A DNA stretch of 64,000 nucleotides, taken from assembly GCF_000935025.1 (NCBI RefSeq), contig NZ_CP010836.1, positions 4,526,001 through 4,590,000 on the forward strand, read 5' to 3'. A model generated the notes under the pieces. The model saw only the letters and a program-made list of their open reading frames with translations. It did not search any database and was not told the DNA's origin. A program made the position numbers and the translations under genes. Positions 1 through 8,891 of this stretch are shown here, piece by piece (position 1 is the stretch's first letter; every line of letters starts with the position of its first letter). This DNA is from Sphingomonas hengshuiensis. Its GTDB lineage: Bacteria; Pseudomonadota; Alphaproteobacteria; Sphingomonadales; Sphingomonadaceae.

Positions 1-749
1 TCAGCGCGGCGGGCGCAGGCTGGGCCAGCACGAGCACGATTGCTGCGTTCGTCGGTGCCGCCGTGCTGTTGACCCTGTTCTTCCGGATCGAAGACCGCCA
101 TCCGGCACCGTTGCTCGATCTCTGCCTGTTGCGGGACCGGTCGCGGCTCGCCGGTCTCGCGGTGATGGCGCTGGTCGTCGGCGTGCATTTCGCAACGCTG
201 TTCCTTCTCGTCCAATATCTCGAGCGCGTGCTGGGCTGGACGCCGCTCGCCGCCGGGCTCGGCTATATGCCGCTCACAATCACGGTCTATGCGCTCAGCG
301 CGTTTGCACCGCGGCTGATCGCGACCTTCGGCCCACGCGCGCTTTTGGTCGCCGGGAGCGCGATCGTCGCTGGCAGCCTTGCGGGCTTCGCCCTGCTCGG
401 CGAGGGGGGCCGCTACTTCCCCGACGTCCTCGTGCCGCTGCTGATCCATGCCGTCGGCATCGCCTTCATCTTCGCGCCGGGCACGGTCGCGATCCTGCAC
501 GGCGTTCCCGACGAACATGCTGGCACCGCCTCGGGCCTGCTGCAGATGGATCAGCAGATCGGCGGCGCGCTCGGGATTGCGGTGATCACCACGATCTACG
601 CGATTGGCGCGGTGCCCGATCGGTTCGCCTCGGGTCTGCCGGCGGCGTTTGCGGGCGGCGTGGTGCTCGCGCTGATAGCGGCGCTGGTCGCGCTCCGCGG
701 AATCGGATCGCAGGCGTCGGCGGCTTCCGCCGCTGTGCGTTCGGTGTAG
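1..749 (+). CDS. MFS drug-type transporter, C-terminal part (5' end outside window)
   Basis: The reading frame is open from the first bases and ends at TAG 747-749, so only the C-terminal part of roughly 249 residues is present. It holds repeated hydrophobic segments typical of a 12-14 helix exporter. Near the end, the stretch MDQQIGGALGIAVITTIYA resembles the GLLQ...QQIGGALGLA region of DHA2 (EmrB/QacA-type) major facilitator proteins, which are proton-driven exporters in the inner membrane. The LysE-type gene starts 8 bases downstream on the same strand, so the two are probably co-transcribed. Substrate cannot be told. Confidence 0.85.
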   Translation, partial: SAAGAGWASTSTIAAFVGAAVLLTLFFRIEDRHPAPLLDLCLLRDRSRLAGLAVMALVVGVHFATLFLLVQYLERVLGWTPLAAGLGYMPLTITVYALSAFAPRLIATFGPRALLVAGSAIVAGSLAGFALLGEGGRYFPDVLVPLLIHAVGIAFIFAPGTVAILHGVPDEHAGTASGLLQMDQQIGGALGIAVITTIYAIGAVPDRFASGLPAAFAGGVVLALIAALVALRGIGSQASAASAAVRSV

Positions 750-757
750 GATAGAGC

Positions 758-1387
758 ATGGCGATCATCCCATCCCTGCTGGCCTTCTGTGCAGCTGCGA
801 TGTTGCTGACGATCACGCCGGGGCTCGACACGGCAATGGTCCTGCGCAGCGCGGTCGCGGGCGGCCCCCGCCAGGCGATCCTGACCGCGATCGGCATCGC
901 AGGCGGCTGCCTTGCCTGGGGTGCCGCGGTCGCCTTCGGCCTCGGCGTCGTCCTGACCGCGTCGGCGCTTGCCTACGCGATCGTGAAATGGGCGGGCGCG
1001 GCCTATCTGCTGTGGCTCGGGGCAAAGCTGCTGCTCCACCCGAGGAACAGGGTCGTCGACGACACGGTCCCCGCGGTCGGGGCAGTCGGCCGCGGCGAGG
1101 CGCTGCGCCGCGGCTTCCTGACCAATCTGCTCAACCCGAAAATCGGCGTGTTCTACGTGACCTTCCTGCCGCAATTCGTCCCGCACGGGTATGATGTGGC
1201 GCTGTACTCATTCGGGCTCGCCTGCATCCATGTCGTGCTGGGCACCGCATGGTTCGCGCTCCTGATCGCGGTCACCGCGCCGCTCAATCGGCAGTTGCGT
1301 AAGCCCAAGGTGATTCGCATTCTCGATCGCATGACCGGCGGGATCTTCGTCGCCTTCGGGGTCAAGCTCGCGCTGTCCGCGCGCTGA
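758..1387 (+). CDS. LysE/RhtB family exporter
   Basis: A 209-residue inner-membrane protein, the usual size of the RhtB/LysE amino-acid exporter family. The N-terminus has the family's PGLDTAMVLRSA stretch followed by a small-residue-rich helix, then KWAGAAYLLWLGAKLL and GFLTNLLNPKIGVFYVTFLPQF, the most conserved block of the family. About six membrane segments can be drawn. The gene follows the MFS gene by 8 bases. The family exports amino acids or related metabolites; the substrate here is unknown. Confidence 0.9.
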   Translation: MAIIPSLLAFCAAAMLLTITPGLDTAMVLRSAVAGGPRQAILTAIGIAGGCLAWGAAVAFGLGVVLTASALAYAIVKWAGAAYLLWLGAKLLLHPRNRVVDDTVPAVGAVGRGEALRRGFLTNLLNPKIGVFYVTFLPQFVPHGYDVALYSFGLACIHVVLGTAWFALLIAVTAPLNRQLRKPKVIRILDRMTGGIFVAFGVKLALSAR

Positions 1388-1390
1388 TCC

Positions 1391-1705
1391 TCAACGACGG
1401 ATCACAACATGTCTGGCTTCGGCGATCGTCCAGGTGACGGTCGACTGGTCGATCGCGGCGTGGACGGGCGACGCGGCCATTTCGGTCGTCACGCCGTTGG
1501 CCGCGCGGTGCCCGGCCTCGACAGAGTCCCAGAGGAGCATGTCGACGACGACCCCGTCCTCGCGCAGGCAGATGTGGCGCGAGATGAAGCCCGGCTGGGT
1601 CTGCAGCCACGGATCGATGTCCGCATTGGCCGCGATGAAGGCGTCGAGCGTCAGACCGGGGGTGAGCCGGAAGGTGGTGATTTCGACGGCGGAGGGCATG
1701 GGCAT
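1391..1705 (-). CDS. small dimeric alpha/beta-barrel (ABM-like) protein
   Basis: A protein of 102-104 residues (two candidate ATG starts, at 1699 and 1705). It reads as a ferredoxin-like alpha+beta fold: VEITTFRL strand, a helix, PGFISRHICLREDG strand, VDMLLWDS strand, a helix and a final TVTWTI strand. This pattern is that of antibiotic-biosynthesis-monooxygenase-like stress barrels, which usually form dimers. No catalytic residues can be assigned. It lies directly downstream of the SDR gene on the same strand, with 37 bases between them, so an operon is likely. Function unknown. Confidence 0.6.
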   Translation of the reverse strand: MPMPSAVEITTFRLTPGLTLDAFIAANADIDPWLQTQPGFISRHICLREDGVVVDMLLWDSVEAGHRAANGVTTEMAASPVHAAIDQSTVTWTIAEARHVVIRR

Positions 1706-1742
1706 AGCTTTCGTGGAAGGCGGAGACAGGCGAGACCCCGGA

Positions 1743-2486
1743 TCAGACGACATAGCCGCCTGCGACCTCGATCGTCTGCGCATTGATCCAGCCGCTATCT
1801 CCAGACAGCAGGCCGGCGACGACGCGGCCGACATCGTCGGGCTCGCCGACGCGGCCTAGCGCGGTCTGGCCAGCGAGCAGCGCCTCGAACTCATCGTTCA
1901 GCCCGCCGCCGAGCTCAGTGCGGATCGGGCCGGGCGATACCGCATTGGCGCGGATGCGGCGCTCGCCGAACTCTTTGGCCATGTAGCGCGTCAGCACTTC
2001 GAGCCCGCCCTTGAACGCGGCATACGGCGCCACGCCGGCGGTGGCGACGCGCGTCGTCGCGCTCGTCAGGTTCACGATCGCGCCGCCATCCGCGATCAGC
2101 GGCAGCAACGCCTGGGTGAGAAAAAACGGGCCTTTCAGATGGACCGCGAACAGCCCTTCGAACTCAGCCTCGGTGACGGTGGCGATCGATTTGAACAGGC
2201 CATAGCCGGCATTGTTGACGAGATGGTCGAAATCGCTGCGCCCCCAGGTCGCGGCCAGCGCCGCCGCGACCGCCTGCGTGAACACGGGAAACGTCGCCGT
2301 GTCCGACACATCGAGCTTCAGCGCGACCGCCTTGCCGCCATTCGCTTCGATCGCCCGCACGACCGCATCTGCGCCATCGGGATGGCTGTTGTAGGTCAGG
2401 ATGACGCCGCTGCCGCGCGCGGCGCACTGTAGCGCCGTGCTCCGTCCGAGGCCGCGGCTTGCGCCGGTGATGAGTGCGATGGTCAT
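1743..2486 (-). CDS. SDR family NAD(P)-dependent oxidoreductase
   Basis: A 247-residue classical short-chain dehydrogenase. The N-terminal TGASRGLG is the TGxxxGxG cofactor motif, NNAGYG the NNAG motif, the catalytic serine sits in NLTSATT, and the catalytic pair is Y..K in PYAAFKGG. A late PGPIRTE segment also fits the family. Start chosen at the ATG ending at 2486, directly before MTIALITG; the longer upstream frame is not SDR-like. It probably reduces or oxidises a carbonyl or alcohol; substrate unknown. Confidence 0.88.
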   Translation of the reverse strand: MTIALITGASRGLGRSTALQCAARGSGVILTYNSHPDGADAVVRAIEANGGKAVALKLDVSDTATFPVFTQAVAAALAATWGRSDFDHLVNNAGYGLFKSIATVTEAEFEGLFAVHLKGPFFLTQALLPLIADGGAIVNLTSATTRVATAGVAPYAAFKGGLEVLTRYMAKEFGERRIRANAVSPGPIRTELGGGLNDEFEALLAGQTALGRVGEPDDVGRVVAGLLSGDSGWINAQTIEVAGGYVV

Positions 2487-2656
2487 GCTGGGGGTCCTTG
2501 TTGTGTGGACCCTGATTACGACTATCCACCCGCCGCGGCTGCTGAGGTTCCTGTCGCGGTCCTGCCTATTCCTGCCTGTAGCAGCCATTTTCGATTGTTC
2601 TCTAAGAGAAAACAGTCGGCTTACGGCCTGATATTCACGTACGGAGCAGCAAGCTA
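2487..2656. promoter_or_regulatory. upstream region of the SDR gene with small palindromes
   Basis: This short gene-free stretch contains TTCTCT-A-AGAGAA (2599-2611), a perfect 13-base palindrome that could be an operator, and GGGTCC...GGACCC just upstream of the SDR start. No regulator gene is next to it; any that existed to the right may have been displaced by the IS630 insertion at 2655. Confidence 0.3.
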
Positions 2657-2708
2657 GAGCGGTTTGTGATCTAACGGAATCGTAGGGATTCCCAAAGTGT
2701 TCGACTTC

Positions 2709-2956
2709 TGATTCATATGTGGACGCCCCCTTGGCAAGGGCATTTTGTCGGGATGGGTTTGATCGGTTGCTTTCATATGTCCGGCCTGTTTGTGCGGCAT
2801 ACGTGTTGCCGCTGGCCCTGATGGAAATCCGCCGGTGAGGTCCCTAAACAGGCTGCCGCGCGTTGAAGCGCATTGAATCAGACGGGTTGGTCTCACCATT
2901 GGCTCGATCGTTACTCATCATCGACTGCCATTACCATTTCGGGTGACCTGGGCTGA
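2709..2956 (-). ncRNA. putative seekRNA/bridge RNA region of the IS1111-type element
   Basis: This 248-base non-coding stretch lies between the transposase stop and the element end. In the IS1111 group the guide RNA that pairs with target and donor DNA is encoded downstream of the transposase, whereas in the IS110 group it is upstream. The longer non-coding end here is downstream, so this is the likely RNA locus. Equivalent regions are 32299-32546 (minus), 39306-39553 (plus) and 43573-43820 (plus). The RNA fold and guide loops were not computed. Confidence 0.4.
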
Positions 2957-3979
2957 TCAGGTCAAATTGGCGTAAGGGTGATAGGCCTCCTTGCGGGTCA
3001 GCACGACCCAAGCGATCCGAGCGAGTTTGTTAGCCAGGGCCACCGAGACGAGCCGGAAGGGCTTTTTCTCGGAGAGCTTCCTGATCCAGTCCGCCATCGG
3101 CGTTGGCTTATCCTTGACGTGGCGCATGACTGCGGTGGCTCCGACGACGAGCAATCGGCGCAGGTATCGGTCGCCCTGTTTGGAGATGCCGCCAAGTCTG
3201 GTTTTTCCCCCGGTTGAGTGTTGTTGCGGTGTCAGACCGAGCCAGGCGGCGAACTGCCTGCCTGAAGAGAACTGCTCGGCATCCGTAACGGTTGCAGCTA
3301 TTGCTGTTGCCGTGATGATGCCGAGGCCGGGGATCGCGGCAAGTCGGCGACTGGCCTCGCTCTCGGTATGCCAAGCGGCAAGCTGCTGATCCAGTTCCGC
3401 AATCTCGGCGCTGACGGCCATGATCTGTCGGATCAATATCTCCAATGCCGTACGGGCGTAGGATGGCAAGGCATTCCTGTCAGCCATCACCTGCTCGGCC
3501 AGCTTGGCGAGGTTGCCAATGCCGGGGTTGGCAACGTGGCCCAGCTCGGCAAGATGCGCACGCAGAGCGTTGGCGAGCATCGTCCGTTGCCGTACGAGAA
3601 GGGATCGGGCGCGATGGGTCATAAGAATGCCCTGCTGCTCGATCGTCTTGACGGGTACGAACCGCATTGTCGGCCGCTGCACGGCTTCGCAGATCGCTTC
3701 GGCGTCTAGCGCATCGCTCTTGCCCCGCTTCACGTAAGCCTTGACGTACGATGGCGGTATCAGGCGGACTTCGTGGCCCATCGCTGCAAGCGTGCGAGCC
3801 CAGTGATGCGCGGTTCCGCAGGCCTCCACCGCGATCAGGCAAGGCGGCAGCTTCGAGAAGAAAGGCAGCATCTGCTTGCGGTGCAGTTTCTTCACCAGCA
3901 CCGTGGCACCGCTCTCGTCGATGCCGTGTGCCTGGAATACGCTCTTCGCCAGATCGAGCCCAATCGTCGTGATCGTCAT
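2957..3979 (-). CDS. IS110 family (IS1111 group) transposase, copy 1
   Basis: A 340-residue protein with the IS110 layout: an N-terminal RuvC-like DEDD domain (D in IGLDLAKSVFQ, E in AVEACGTAHHW, the acidic pair in KSDALDAEAI) and a C-terminal Tnp20 domain (IPGLGIITATAIAATV, then WLGLTPQQHSTGGKTRLG with the catalytic-serine region). Start is the ATG ending at 3979 behind a GAGGAGCG ribosome-binding site; the longer frame reaching into the terminal repeat is unlikely to be used. The protein sequence is the same in all four copies, suggesting recent spread. Confidence 0.93.
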   Translation of the reverse strand: MTITTIGLDLAKSVFQAHGIDESGATVLVKKLHRKQMLPFFSKLPPCLIAVEACGTAHHWARTLAAMGHEVRLIPPSYVKAYVKRGKSDALDAEAICEAVQRPTMRFVPVKTIEQQGILMTHRARSLLVRQRTMLANALRAHLAELGHVANPGIGNLAKLAEQVMADRNALPSYARTALEILIRQIMAVSAEIAELDQQLAAWHTESEASRRLAAIPGLGIITATAIAATVTDAEQFSSGRQFAAWLGLTPQQHSTGGKTRLGGISKQGDRYLRRLLVVGATAVMRHVKDKPTPMADWIRKLSEKKPFRLVSVALANKLARIAWVVLTRKEAYHPYANLT

Positions 3980-4083
3980 GCAAACGCTCCTCTTCCTCTC
4001 GGTTGACCGACCGGCAGCATAGCAACTGTCGGTCGGTGCGGGGGCGTCCACATCATCAAGCTGGCTATTGGAGGTCGGCAGGT

Positions 4084-5029
4084 ATGACCAGAGCGTATTC
4101 GCAGGATTTGCGCGATCGGGTAATTGCGGCAGTTTAGGAAGAGGGTTTGTCGCGGCGTGAGGCTGCGCGTCGCTATCGGATCAGCGACGCGGCAGCGGTG
4201 CGGTGGCTTCAGGCGCTGCGACAAGGTCGGCGCGGTGCGCTGGCCCAGGGCGGGGACCGGCGTTCGCGCTTATCGGGGCATCGGGCCTGGCTGTTGGGGC
4301 TGATCGATGCGGAGCCGGACCTGACGCTGCTTGCTGTGGCTGAGCGACTGCTGATCGAGCATGGCGTGAAGGCGGACGCCGGGATGCTGAGCCGCTTCTT
4401 CACGAGCAACGGGATCAGCTTCAAAAAAAAGCGTCTACGCCTCCGAACAGCTCCGGCCTGACGTGGTGGCGCGGCGCGCGGCATGGCGGGCAATGCAGCC
4501 GATGCTCAGCGCCCAGCGCCTGATCTTCCTCGATGAGACGGGCGTCACCACCAACATGGTCCGGCGCTACGGACGCGGGCCACGTGGAAAGCGGGTCCGC
4601 GGCTATGCCCCTGCCGGGCACTGGAAGATAACGACCTTCCTCGCAGGCCTCACGAGCGACGGGATCGTCGCACCTTTTGTCGTTGATGAGCCGATGAACC
4701 GGGCGATCTTCACCCAGTATGTCCGCCAATACCTGGTTCCCGAACTCAACCCCGGCGATGTCGTCATCCTTGATAACCTCTCCAGCCACAAAGGCGCAGA
4801 AGCTGCGGCGCTGGTCGAAGCCTGCGGGGCCACACTGCTCTTCCTGCCCCCCTACAGCCCCGATCTGAACCCGATCGAAATGGTCTTCGCCAAGCTCAAA
4901 CACCTGCTGCGGAAAGCCGGCGAACGCTCCCGAGAAGGCCTCTGGAACCGCATCGGCTCGCTACTCGACGACTTCCCGCCGCACCAATGCACAAACTACT
5001 TCAGGCACGCCGGGTACGCTGCGGTGTGA
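4084..5029 (+). pseudogene. IS630 transposase, copy 1 (nonsense mutation)
   Basis: Same gene as at 33674-34619 but codon 18 is TAG (4135-4137) where the twin has GAG, so translation stops early. The rest is intact: an HTH-containing first part to about 4461, an A8 run at 4425-4432 where the frames change, and the second part (from about 4430) carrying the DDE residues in [17 protein letters not shown] and NPIEMVF. The product would bind the IS630 ends and insert at TA. Because of the stop this copy probably cannot move by itself. Confidence 0.82.
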
Positions 5030-5044
5030 TCACAAATTGCTCTA

Positions 5045-5236
5045 ATTATCATGTAAACGTCGGCTGCTGCTAAAAGTCGTTGTTTGCCGCGATCTTCGCA
5101 TGGCGGCTTCTACTAGAACCTGCCATCGCCATGTGATGGGCTGCCCGGCAGAGGCTCACCCACTTCTTGACGCTTGGTGTTCGGATAGCTCCCCAAACCG
5201 TGAGCCGTCTGCTCCGAAAGCGTGCTCCGCGCCCCG
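5045..5236. other. gap with a possible transposase scrap
   Basis: About 190 bases right of IS630 copy 1 without a gene. One frame on the plus strand around 5167-5245 reads LGVRIAPQTVSRLLRK, a helix-turn-helix-like string reminiscent of DDE transposases, but it is too short to classify. It ends just before the oxidoreductase stop codon. Confidence 0.25.
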
Positions 5237-6238
5237 TCACAAAACTTGGACGACAACCTTTCCCTTGGCCCGCCCGGTTTCGACATAGGCAAGGGCATCC
5301 GCCGTCTGCGCGAAGGGGAAGACCTTGTCGACGACCGCGCGGATCACACCGGCATCGATCAGCTTGGCGATCTCCGCCAATTGCGGCCCATCGGCGCGCA
5401 TGAACAGGAAGGCATAATCGACGCCCCGGCGCTTTGCCTTTTTCACGATGCCCCGGCTCAGCATCCGCATTACGAAGCGCAGTACCGGGTTCAGCCCCAG
5501 GGATATGGCAAAGGCAATATCCGGCGGACCCGAGATGGAGATCAGTTTCCCGCCCGGCTTGAGCACGTTCAAGGACTTTGCCAGCGTCTGGGCATCCTGG
5601 CTGTTGAGCACCAGATCGTACCCGGATAGCAGCTGTTCGAAATCCTGCGTCTTGTAATCGATCACCACATCCGCGCCGAGGCTCCTGACGAGTTCGGCAT
5701 TGGCGGCACTGGTGGTGGTTGCGACGGTGGCGCCGAGATGCTTGGCCAGCTGAATGGCAAAGGTGCCGACACCGCCCGAACCGGCCTGAATGAACACCTT
5801 CTGGCCGGGCTGGACCTTGCCCAGTTCGACGAGCGCCTGCCAGGCGGTCAGGCCGATGAGCGGGATCGACGCGGCCTGTTCCAGGGAGAGGCTCGCCGGC
5901 TTCAGCGCAAGGTCCGAAGCATCCACCGCGATCATTTCCGCGAAGGTGCCGGCCCTGCCGTCACGCGGGCGCGCATAGACCTCGTCGCCCGGCTTGAACT
6001 GCTGCACATTGGCGCCGGTGCGGATCACCGTCCCCGCCAGGTCGTGCCCCAGAATGAAGGGTGGGCGATAGGGCAGGAACAGCTTGAACTCGCCGTCGCG
6101 AACCTTCGAATCGAGAAGGTTGATCGCGGTGGCGTGAATGCGAACCAGCACGTCACCGGCGCCGATCTCGGGATCGGGCATGTCGGCCAGACGCAGCGGG
6201 CCGTTCTTCTTGTACTTGTCGACGACAAAGGCTTTCAC
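5237..6238 (-). CDS. NAD(P)-dependent quinone/alkenal-type oxidoreductase (MDR family)
   Basis: A 333-residue medium-chain reductase of the zinc-independent quinone-oxidoreductase type. The N-terminal GroES-like part includes PFILGHDLAGTV and GDEVYARP; the Rossmann part has QAGSGGVGTFAIQLAKHLGA (an AxxGxxG-type cofactor loop) and GADVVIDYKTQDF. Catalytic zinc-ligand cysteines are absent. Such enzymes reduce quinones or alpha,beta-unsaturated carbonyls with NADPH. It is the last gene of a minus-strand operon (8891 down to 5237) that faces a TetR gene, so it is probably induced by a reactive or xenobiotic carbonyl. Confidence 0.9.
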   Translation of the reverse strand: MKAFVVDKYKKNGPLRLADMPDPEIGAGDVLVRIHATAINLLDSKVRDGEFKLFLPYRPPFILGHDLAGTVIRTGANVQQFKPGDEVYARPRDGRAGTFAEMIAVDASDLALKPASLSLEQAASIPLIGLTAWQALVELGKVQPGQKVFIQAGSGGVGTFAIQLAKHLGATVATTTSAANAELVRSLGADVVIDYKTQDFEQLLSGYDLVLNSQDAQTLAKSLNVLKPGGKLISISGPPDIAFAISLGLNPVLRFVMRMLSRGIVKKAKRRGVDYAFLFMRADGPQLAEIAKLIDAGVIRAVVDKVFPFAQTADALAYVETGRAKGKVVVQVL

Positions 6239-6268
6239 GTGCGGTCTCCAGCGTGGAATAGTGTCACG

Positions 6269-7132
6269 TCAGTCGGCGAGGAAATCCAGGGCTTTCGACA
6301 CGAACTCGCGATGGTATTGGAAGATGCCGCCATGGCCGGCATCGGGGTAGATCACCAGTTCTGCATTCGGAATACGCTGCGCCATGTCCCGGCTGTTCGC
6401 GGTGGGCACCATGATGTCCTTGTCTCCATTGGCGACAAGAACCGGAATGCCGATACGCCCGAGATCCTGCGGGATCTGACGCCCCCAGGCCTTGATCGCG
6501 GCAAGCTGGCGCAGGAAAGCGCGCGGCGTCGGCGCCTTGTCCCGATCCGCCTTGCGTTCTTGCAAGCGCGCCAGGAAGTCCTTGGCCGCGCGGCGGCCAT
6601 TGGCGGTGGCGGTGAAGAACAGATAGGTCTTCGGGTCGCGCGCCGTCAGCAACCCCTTGAGGATCAGCGGCCAGGAGATGGCGCCGACCCGATCAATGCC
6701 CACGCCCCCCGCAGGGCCGGTGCCGGTGAGGATCAGCTTGCGCACCAGGCCGGGCGCGTTGAGCGCGACATCTTGGGCCACGAAGCCCCCCAGCGAGAAG
6801 CCCAGCAGATCGACCTTGGTGAAGCCGAGCTTGCCGATGACGGCCTGCATATCGTGCGCCATCTCCCCCACGGTCATTGGCGCCGACCCACCGGAAAGAC
6901 CGATTCCTCGATAGTCCAGCGCGATCACGTGGTGCGCGGCAGCGAGACCGTCGACAATCCGGGGATCGAAATTGTCCAGCACCGCGCCCCAGTGGTTGAC
7001 AAGGACCAGCGGCGTCCCGCCGCGCGGGCCGAGTTCGCGGTAGGCGAACCGGATCTTGTCCACGGTCACGAAGCGGTTGGGGGCGTCGCGATAGTGGCTT
7101 GTCGATGCGGTCGGGAGGGGTGTGTGGGTCAT
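6269..7132 (-). CDS. alpha/beta hydrolase
   Basis: A 287-residue alpha/beta-hydrolase fold protein. The nucleophile elbow is GFSLGG, preceded by the VNHWGAVLDNFDP oxyanion-hole region, with a late DAGHGG holding the catalytic histidine and an acid in the VANGDKDIMVP strand. The start is the ATG ending at 7132 (MTHTPLPTAS). It lies 30 bases upstream of the oxidoreductase and 48 bases downstream of an SDR on the same strand. Likely an esterase, lactonase or haloperoxidase-like enzyme; substrate unknown. Confidence 0.88.
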   Translation of the reverse strand: MTHTPLPTASTSHYRDAPNRFVTVDKIRFAYRELGPRGGTPLVLVNHWGAVLDNFDPRIVDGLAAAHHVIALDYRGIGLSGGSAPMTVGEMAHDMQAVIGKLGFTKVDLLGFSLGGFVAQDVALNAPGLVRKLILTGTGPAGGVGIDRVGAISWPLILKGLLTARDPKTYLFFTATANGRRAAKDFLARLQERKADRDKAPTPRAFLRQLAAIKAWGRQIPQDLGRIGIPVLVANGDKDIMVPTANSRDMAQRIPNAELVIYPDAGHGGIFQYHREFVSKALDFLAD

Positions 7133-7180
7133 GATGGGCCTGCTTTGCCCGCGCGCGGGCCGATGGGAGGACAAGGTCTT

Positions 7181-8005
7181 TCAGGCGATGTTGAACTGCT
7201 TGCGCAGGGTGCGATCGAACAGCGCGCGCGGCAGAAAGCGCCGGGCAAAGGCCGTTTGTCGCGCCGCCTTGCCCGAGGGGTAGCGCAGCTGCGGTTTGCT
7301 GGCCTGTGCTGCTGTGAGAATGGTCTCAGCGACCGCCTCCGCGGTATCGCCGCTCGCCATGGCTGCGTCGAACGCGGCCTGGTAGCGGGCGAATGTCTCG
7401 CTATAGTCGGCGATGGGCCGGTCACCGCGCGGCGAATTGGCTTCGATGGACGTCTTCGTCGCCCATGGCTCGATCACGGCGACGCGAATGCCGAAGGCGC
7501 GCACTTCATGGTCGAGCGATTCCGAATAGCCTTCGATGGCGTGCTTGCTCGCCGTGTAATGGGCGCCGAAGGGACCGGGGATCAGCCCCATGACCGAACC
7601 GATATTCAGGATGCGTCCACCGCCCTGGCGGCGCATGATCGGAAGCACCGCGTTCGTTACCCGGACAACGCCCAGAACGTTGGTGTCGAACAAGGCGCGG
7701 ACCTGCTCGATCGAACTCTCCTCGGCTGCGCCGGAAATGGCATAGCCGGCATTGTTGACCAGCAGGTCAATGCGGCCGAGTTCGGCGTGCGCCGATGCCA
7801 CTGCGGCAGCAACGGAAGCGTCCGATGTCACGTCGCACGCCATCATTCGAATGCCCTCGCGAACCTCCCCGGGCGTCGCCTTGCGGCTGGTGCCGATCAC
7901 CCGGTAGCCCGCATGGCGGAGCGCCAGTGCCGCCGCTTTGCCGATGCCGCTGGAGGCGCCGGTCACGAATGCTGTCTTCGATGCTGTGGATGCAGAGGTC
8001 GCCAT
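7181..8005 (-). CDS. SDR family oxidoreductase
   Basis: A 274-residue classical SDR: TGASSGIG cofactor motif, CDVTSD, NNAGYA, the serine in NIGSVMG and Y..K in HYTASKHA. The C-terminal half is long and basic, as in the oxidoreductase/retinol-dehydrogenase-like SDRs of the same size. The start is the ATG ending at 8005 (MATSASTASK); the longer open frame upstream is out of character. It is the second gene of the operon; the upstream SDR ends 97 bases before it. Confidence 0.88.
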   Translation of the reverse strand: MATSASTASKTAFVTGASSGIGKAAALALRHAGYRVIGTSRKATPGEVREGIRMMACDVTSDASVAAAVASAHAELGRIDLLVNNAGYAISGAAEESSIEQVRALFDTNVLGVVRVTNAVLPIMRRQGGGRILNIGSVMGLIPGPFGAHYTASKHAIEGYSESLDHEVRAFGIRVAVIEPWATKTSIEANSPRGDRPIADYSETFARYQAAFDAAMASGDTAEAVAETILTAAQASKPQLRYPSGKAARQTAFARRFLPRALFDRTLRKQFNIA

Positions 8006-8102
8006 GGCTTTGGTCTCGATCTGGCGTACGGCATCGGCCGCGCTGCCGTTGGTTGTTAGGGATGCGGATGACGGGAGGATCGGCGCGCGCCCCGCGTGGT
8101 GC

Positions 8103-8891
8103 TCAGGCGGGCGTGCGATACCGTTCGGCAGGCAGGGCGTTGACGATGTTGCCGAGCATGGCCTTGCGCGCGCCATCGAATGCCTCCCACTGGCCGGCGT
8201 CGTGCAGCGGCGGGATGGTCACCGGTTCGCGGCGATCGAAGCCGACCAGGGCCGCATCCACCAGATCGCCCACTTCCATGACATTGCTCATCGCATTGAC
8301 GTCGGCACCGACATGATCCCAGATCTCGGTGCGGGTCGTGGCTGGCAACACTGCCTGGATATAGACGCCCTTCGGCCCCAGTTCCTGCGCGAGGCCCTGC
8401 GACAGAAACAGAACGAACGCCTTCGTCGCACCATATACCGTCATGCCGAATTCCGGCGCGACGCCGACGACCGACCCGATGTTGATGATCGCGCCCTCGC
8501 CGGCTGCGGCCAGACGCGGAGCAATCGCGCGGGACAGCCGAACGAGCGCGGTGGCGTTGAGCGCGACGAGCCGGGTCATGGCATCGACGTCCTGGTCGAG
8601 GAAGGTCCCGCCGATCGCCGCTCCGGCATTGTTGACCAGGATCCCGATGCGCGCATCGTCGCGCAGCCTGGCCTCGACCGTGGCAAGGCCCGTCGCCTGG
8701 GTGAGATCGGCCGGCAGGATGTCGATCTTCACGCCGGTTTCCTCGCGCAGGCGCACCGCAAGCGCCTCCATGCGCGTCGCATCGCGCGCGACCAACACCA
8801 GAGCGTGGCCGCGACGGGCGAAGCGCTCGGCATAGCTGGCGCCGATGCCGGTGGAGGCGCCGGTGATCAGGACTGCAGGAATTTGCGTCAT
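8103..8891 (-). CDS. SDR family oxidoreductase, first gene of the TetR-facing operon
   Basis: A 262-residue SDR with TGASTGIG, NNAGAAIGG, the serine in NIGSVVG and Y..K in VYGATKAF. The C-terminal VLPATTRTEIW fits the PG-motif variant of the family. It starts at 8891 and faces the TetR gene across 108 bases that carry a palindromic operator, so it is the most direct target of that regulator. Confidence 0.88.
   Translation of the reverse strand: MTQIPAVLITGASTGIGASYAERFARRGHALVLVARDATRMEALAVRLREETGVKIDILPADLTQATGLATVEARLRDDARIGILVNNAGAAIGGTFLDQDVDAMTRLVALNATALVRLSRAIAPRLAAAGEGAIINIGSVVGVAPEFGMTVYGATKAFVLFLSQGLAQELGPKGVYIQAVLPATTRTEIWDHVGADVNAMSNVMEVGDLVDAALVGFDRREPVTIPPLHDAGQWEAFDGARKAMLGNIVNALPAERYRTPA

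Larger units (their letters stand above)
2709..4058 (-). mobile_element. IS110 family (IS1111 group) element, copy 1
   Basis: A 1350-base element with 14-base subterminal inverted repeats ATGTGGACGCCCCC (2717-2730) and its complement (4040-4053), not at the very tips. The transposase is encoded on the minus strand, with a short upstream region (79 bases) and a long downstream non-coding region (248 bases), the arrangement of the IS1111 group. No direct target repeat is seen. The same element recurs at 32299-33648, 38204-39553 and 42471-43820, always at the same place in an IS630-family element. Confidence 0.88.
2657..5042 (+). mobile_element. IS630-family element, copy 1, interrupted by an IS1111-type element
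   Basis: The ends are imperfect inverted repeats (GAGCGGTTTGTGATC at the left, GATCACAAATTGCTC at the right), each next to a TA dinucleotide (2655-2656 and 5043-5044), the TA target duplication expected of IS630. Total length is 2386 bases, of which 1350 are the inserted IS1111-type element. Its twin at 32247-34632 has exactly the same length and layout. The transposase of this copy is inactivated by a nonsense codon. Confidence 0.88.

Noticed and set aside
5738..8059. A 773-codon open frame on the plus strand
   Set aside because: It is antisense to the oxidoreductase, hydrolase and SDR genes, is charge-rich without any domain, and results from high GC codon use of the real genes.
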